Source: SPDF01 sp963699825
GTDB lineage: Bacteria > Gemmatimonadota > Gemmatimonadetes > Gemmatimonadales > GWC2-71-9
Direction of reading: 5' to 3'
Assembly (NCBI GenBank): GCA_963699825.1
Contig: CAVOVI010000004.1
Span: forward strand, 372,001-436,000
Length of the DNA: 64,000 bases
Shown: positions 63,272-64,000 of the stretch, one piece after another
Numbering within the stretch: the first letter of the stretch is position 1
Layout: the number at the start of each line of letters is the position of its first letter
Made by a program: the position numbers and the translations under genes
The notes under the pieces: model-generated
Told to the model about the DNA's origin: nothing
The model's input: the letters and a program-made list of their open reading frames with translations, nothing else
Database searches by the model: none

Positions 63272-64000
63272 ATGCCGACGAAACCTGCACCCAAGCGCGG
63301 CCAGCCGGCCGTTCTCGGCCCCGACAGCCTCGCCTTCCTCCGCGCACTGGCGCGCAACAACAACCGGGAGTGGTTCAACGCCAACCGGAGCCGCTACGAG
63401 GAGAGCCTCCGGAAACCGATGGCGGCCCTCGTGGAAGAGCTGGACGTGCGCCTGGCCACCATCGCGCCGGAAATCATCGGCGACCCCCGCCGCTCGATGT
63501 TCCGGATCCATCGCGACGTGCGCTTCTCGAAGGACAAGTCCCCGTACAAGACCAACGCCGGTTGCTGGTTCTACCACCAGGACGCAGGCCGCGGGGTCGG
63601 CCAGGACGGCGAAGGGGGCGCCGGCTACTACGTCCATCTGGAACCGGGAGGCTGTTTCGTGGCCGGGGGGATCTGGATGCCGGGTGCCGGGGCCCTCGCC
63701 AAGCTGCGGGCGGCGATCGCGGAGAACCCCTCGGGATTCGCAAAGATCGTCCGGGCGCCGGCATTCCGCCGTCGCTACGGACGGTTGAGTGAAGAGGCGA
63801 TGCTGAAGCGCCTGCCCCGTGGCTACGCGCCGGGGCATCCGGCGGAGGCGTGGCTGCGCTACAAGTCCTTCATCGTGTCGCGGCCGCTCACCACGGCGAT
63901 GGTGACGAGCCCGCGGCTGCCATCCACGCTGGCGGCGGACGTCCGGGCGCTGCGCCCCTTCGTGCGCTGGCTCAACGCGGCGTTGGGGCTGGCCGCGCGG
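63272..64000 (+). CDS. DUF2461 family protein, 3' end beyond the window
   Basis: From ATG 63272 (AAAGGAG about 9 bases upstream) an open frame of 243 codons runs off the window. It shows LAFLRALARNNNREWFNANR and RRSMFRIHRDVRFSKDKSPY, then GGAGYYVHLEPGGCFVAGGI, clear DUF2461 (TIGR02453) hallmarks. The family has no established function. A short Lys/Arg/Pro-rich N-terminus precedes the domain. Confidence 0.92.
   Translation, partial: MPTKPAPKRGQPAVLGPDSLAFLRALARNNNREWFNANRSRYEESLRKPMAALVEELDVRLATIAPEIIGDPRRSMFRIHRDVRFSKDKSPYKTNAGCWFYHQDAGRGVGQDGEGGAGYYVHLEPGGCFVAGGIWMPGAGALAKLRAAIAENPSGFAKIVRAPAFRRRYGRLSEEAMLKRLPRGYAPGHPAEAWLRYKSFIVSRPLTTAMVTSPRLPSTLAADVRALRPFVRWLNAALGLAAR

Noticed and set aside
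1..64000. tRNA, rRNA or tmRNA genes
   Set aside because: No stretch with tRNA-like arms and the T-loop consensus or rRNA-like conserved blocks was found between genes.

Overview
The window is about 64 kb of dense, GC-rich chromosome from a diderm bacterium. A type IV pilus system with a secretin, lipobox lipoproteins, a BTAD-type regulator, a Ser/Thr kinase with a TolB-like/TPR tail and the order topA-trmFO-xerC-hslV-hslU together suggest Gemmatimonadota or a close relative. This placement is inferred from gene content; there is no 16S gene in the window. About 19 genes carry single-base frameshifts that leave both halves of the protein recognisable. That points to uncorrected indels in a draft or long-read assembly rather than to real gene decay.

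Layout. 1-4.1 kb: the end of cstA with its small YbdD-like partner and a DUF502 membrane protein, then an MFS transporter and a metallopeptidase. 4.1-10 kb: a tightly coupled minus-strand operon (four-cluster ferredoxin, cupin, nucleotidyltransferase, isopropylmalate-synthase-like enzyme, DUF885 protein, D-Ala-D-Ala-ligase-like ATP-grasp). 10-13 kb: a large M1 peptidase that seems to be fused to an outer-membrane barrel. 13.2-14.1 kb: a RAYT/IS200-like transposase relic flanked by REP palindromes. 14.1-17.1 kb: the F0 plus delta part of ATP synthase (I-B-E-F-H) without alpha, gamma, beta or epsilon. 17.2-19.8 kb: a SnoaL-like secreted protein, a MoxR ATPase and a lipoprotein. 20-29.2 kb: a signalling region with a BTAD/AAA regulator, an HD-GYP protein preceded by a well-initiated 26-codon ORF and two hairpins, an unknown protein, an iron-sulfur/[FeFe]-hydrogenase-like/GGDEF fusion, and a sigma-54 activator with a degenerate receiver. 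29.2-34.4 kb: mog, gcvT, argF and a Ser/Thr kinase. 34.5-43.4 kb: hslU, hslV, xerC, trmFO, topA, aroK, aroC.

43.5-63.2 kb is mostly type IV pilus genes: pilMNOPQ, two related minor-pilin cassettes, two major-type pilins (the first behind a clear sigma-54 promoter), an NtrC-type two-component pair and a PilS/PilR pair. Three sigma-54 activators in one window and a -24/-12 promoter on the pilin gene suggest sigma-54 control of pilus production. The GGDEF and HD-GYP proteins suggest that cyclic-di-GMP is made and broken down under redox or membrane signals, possibly linked to pilus-based motility (inference). The last gene is a partial DUF2461 protein.

Intergenic DNA is rich in dispersed palindromes: a GGGTGGGC-type REP tied to the RAYT relic, a CATTGCGAGG...GAAGCAATCT family, a CCCCTCTCC...GGAGAGGGG family, a classic GCGGGAATCC-type repeat, and two G-rich 8-bp tandem arrays. 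No rRNA, tRNA or CRISPR array was seen.
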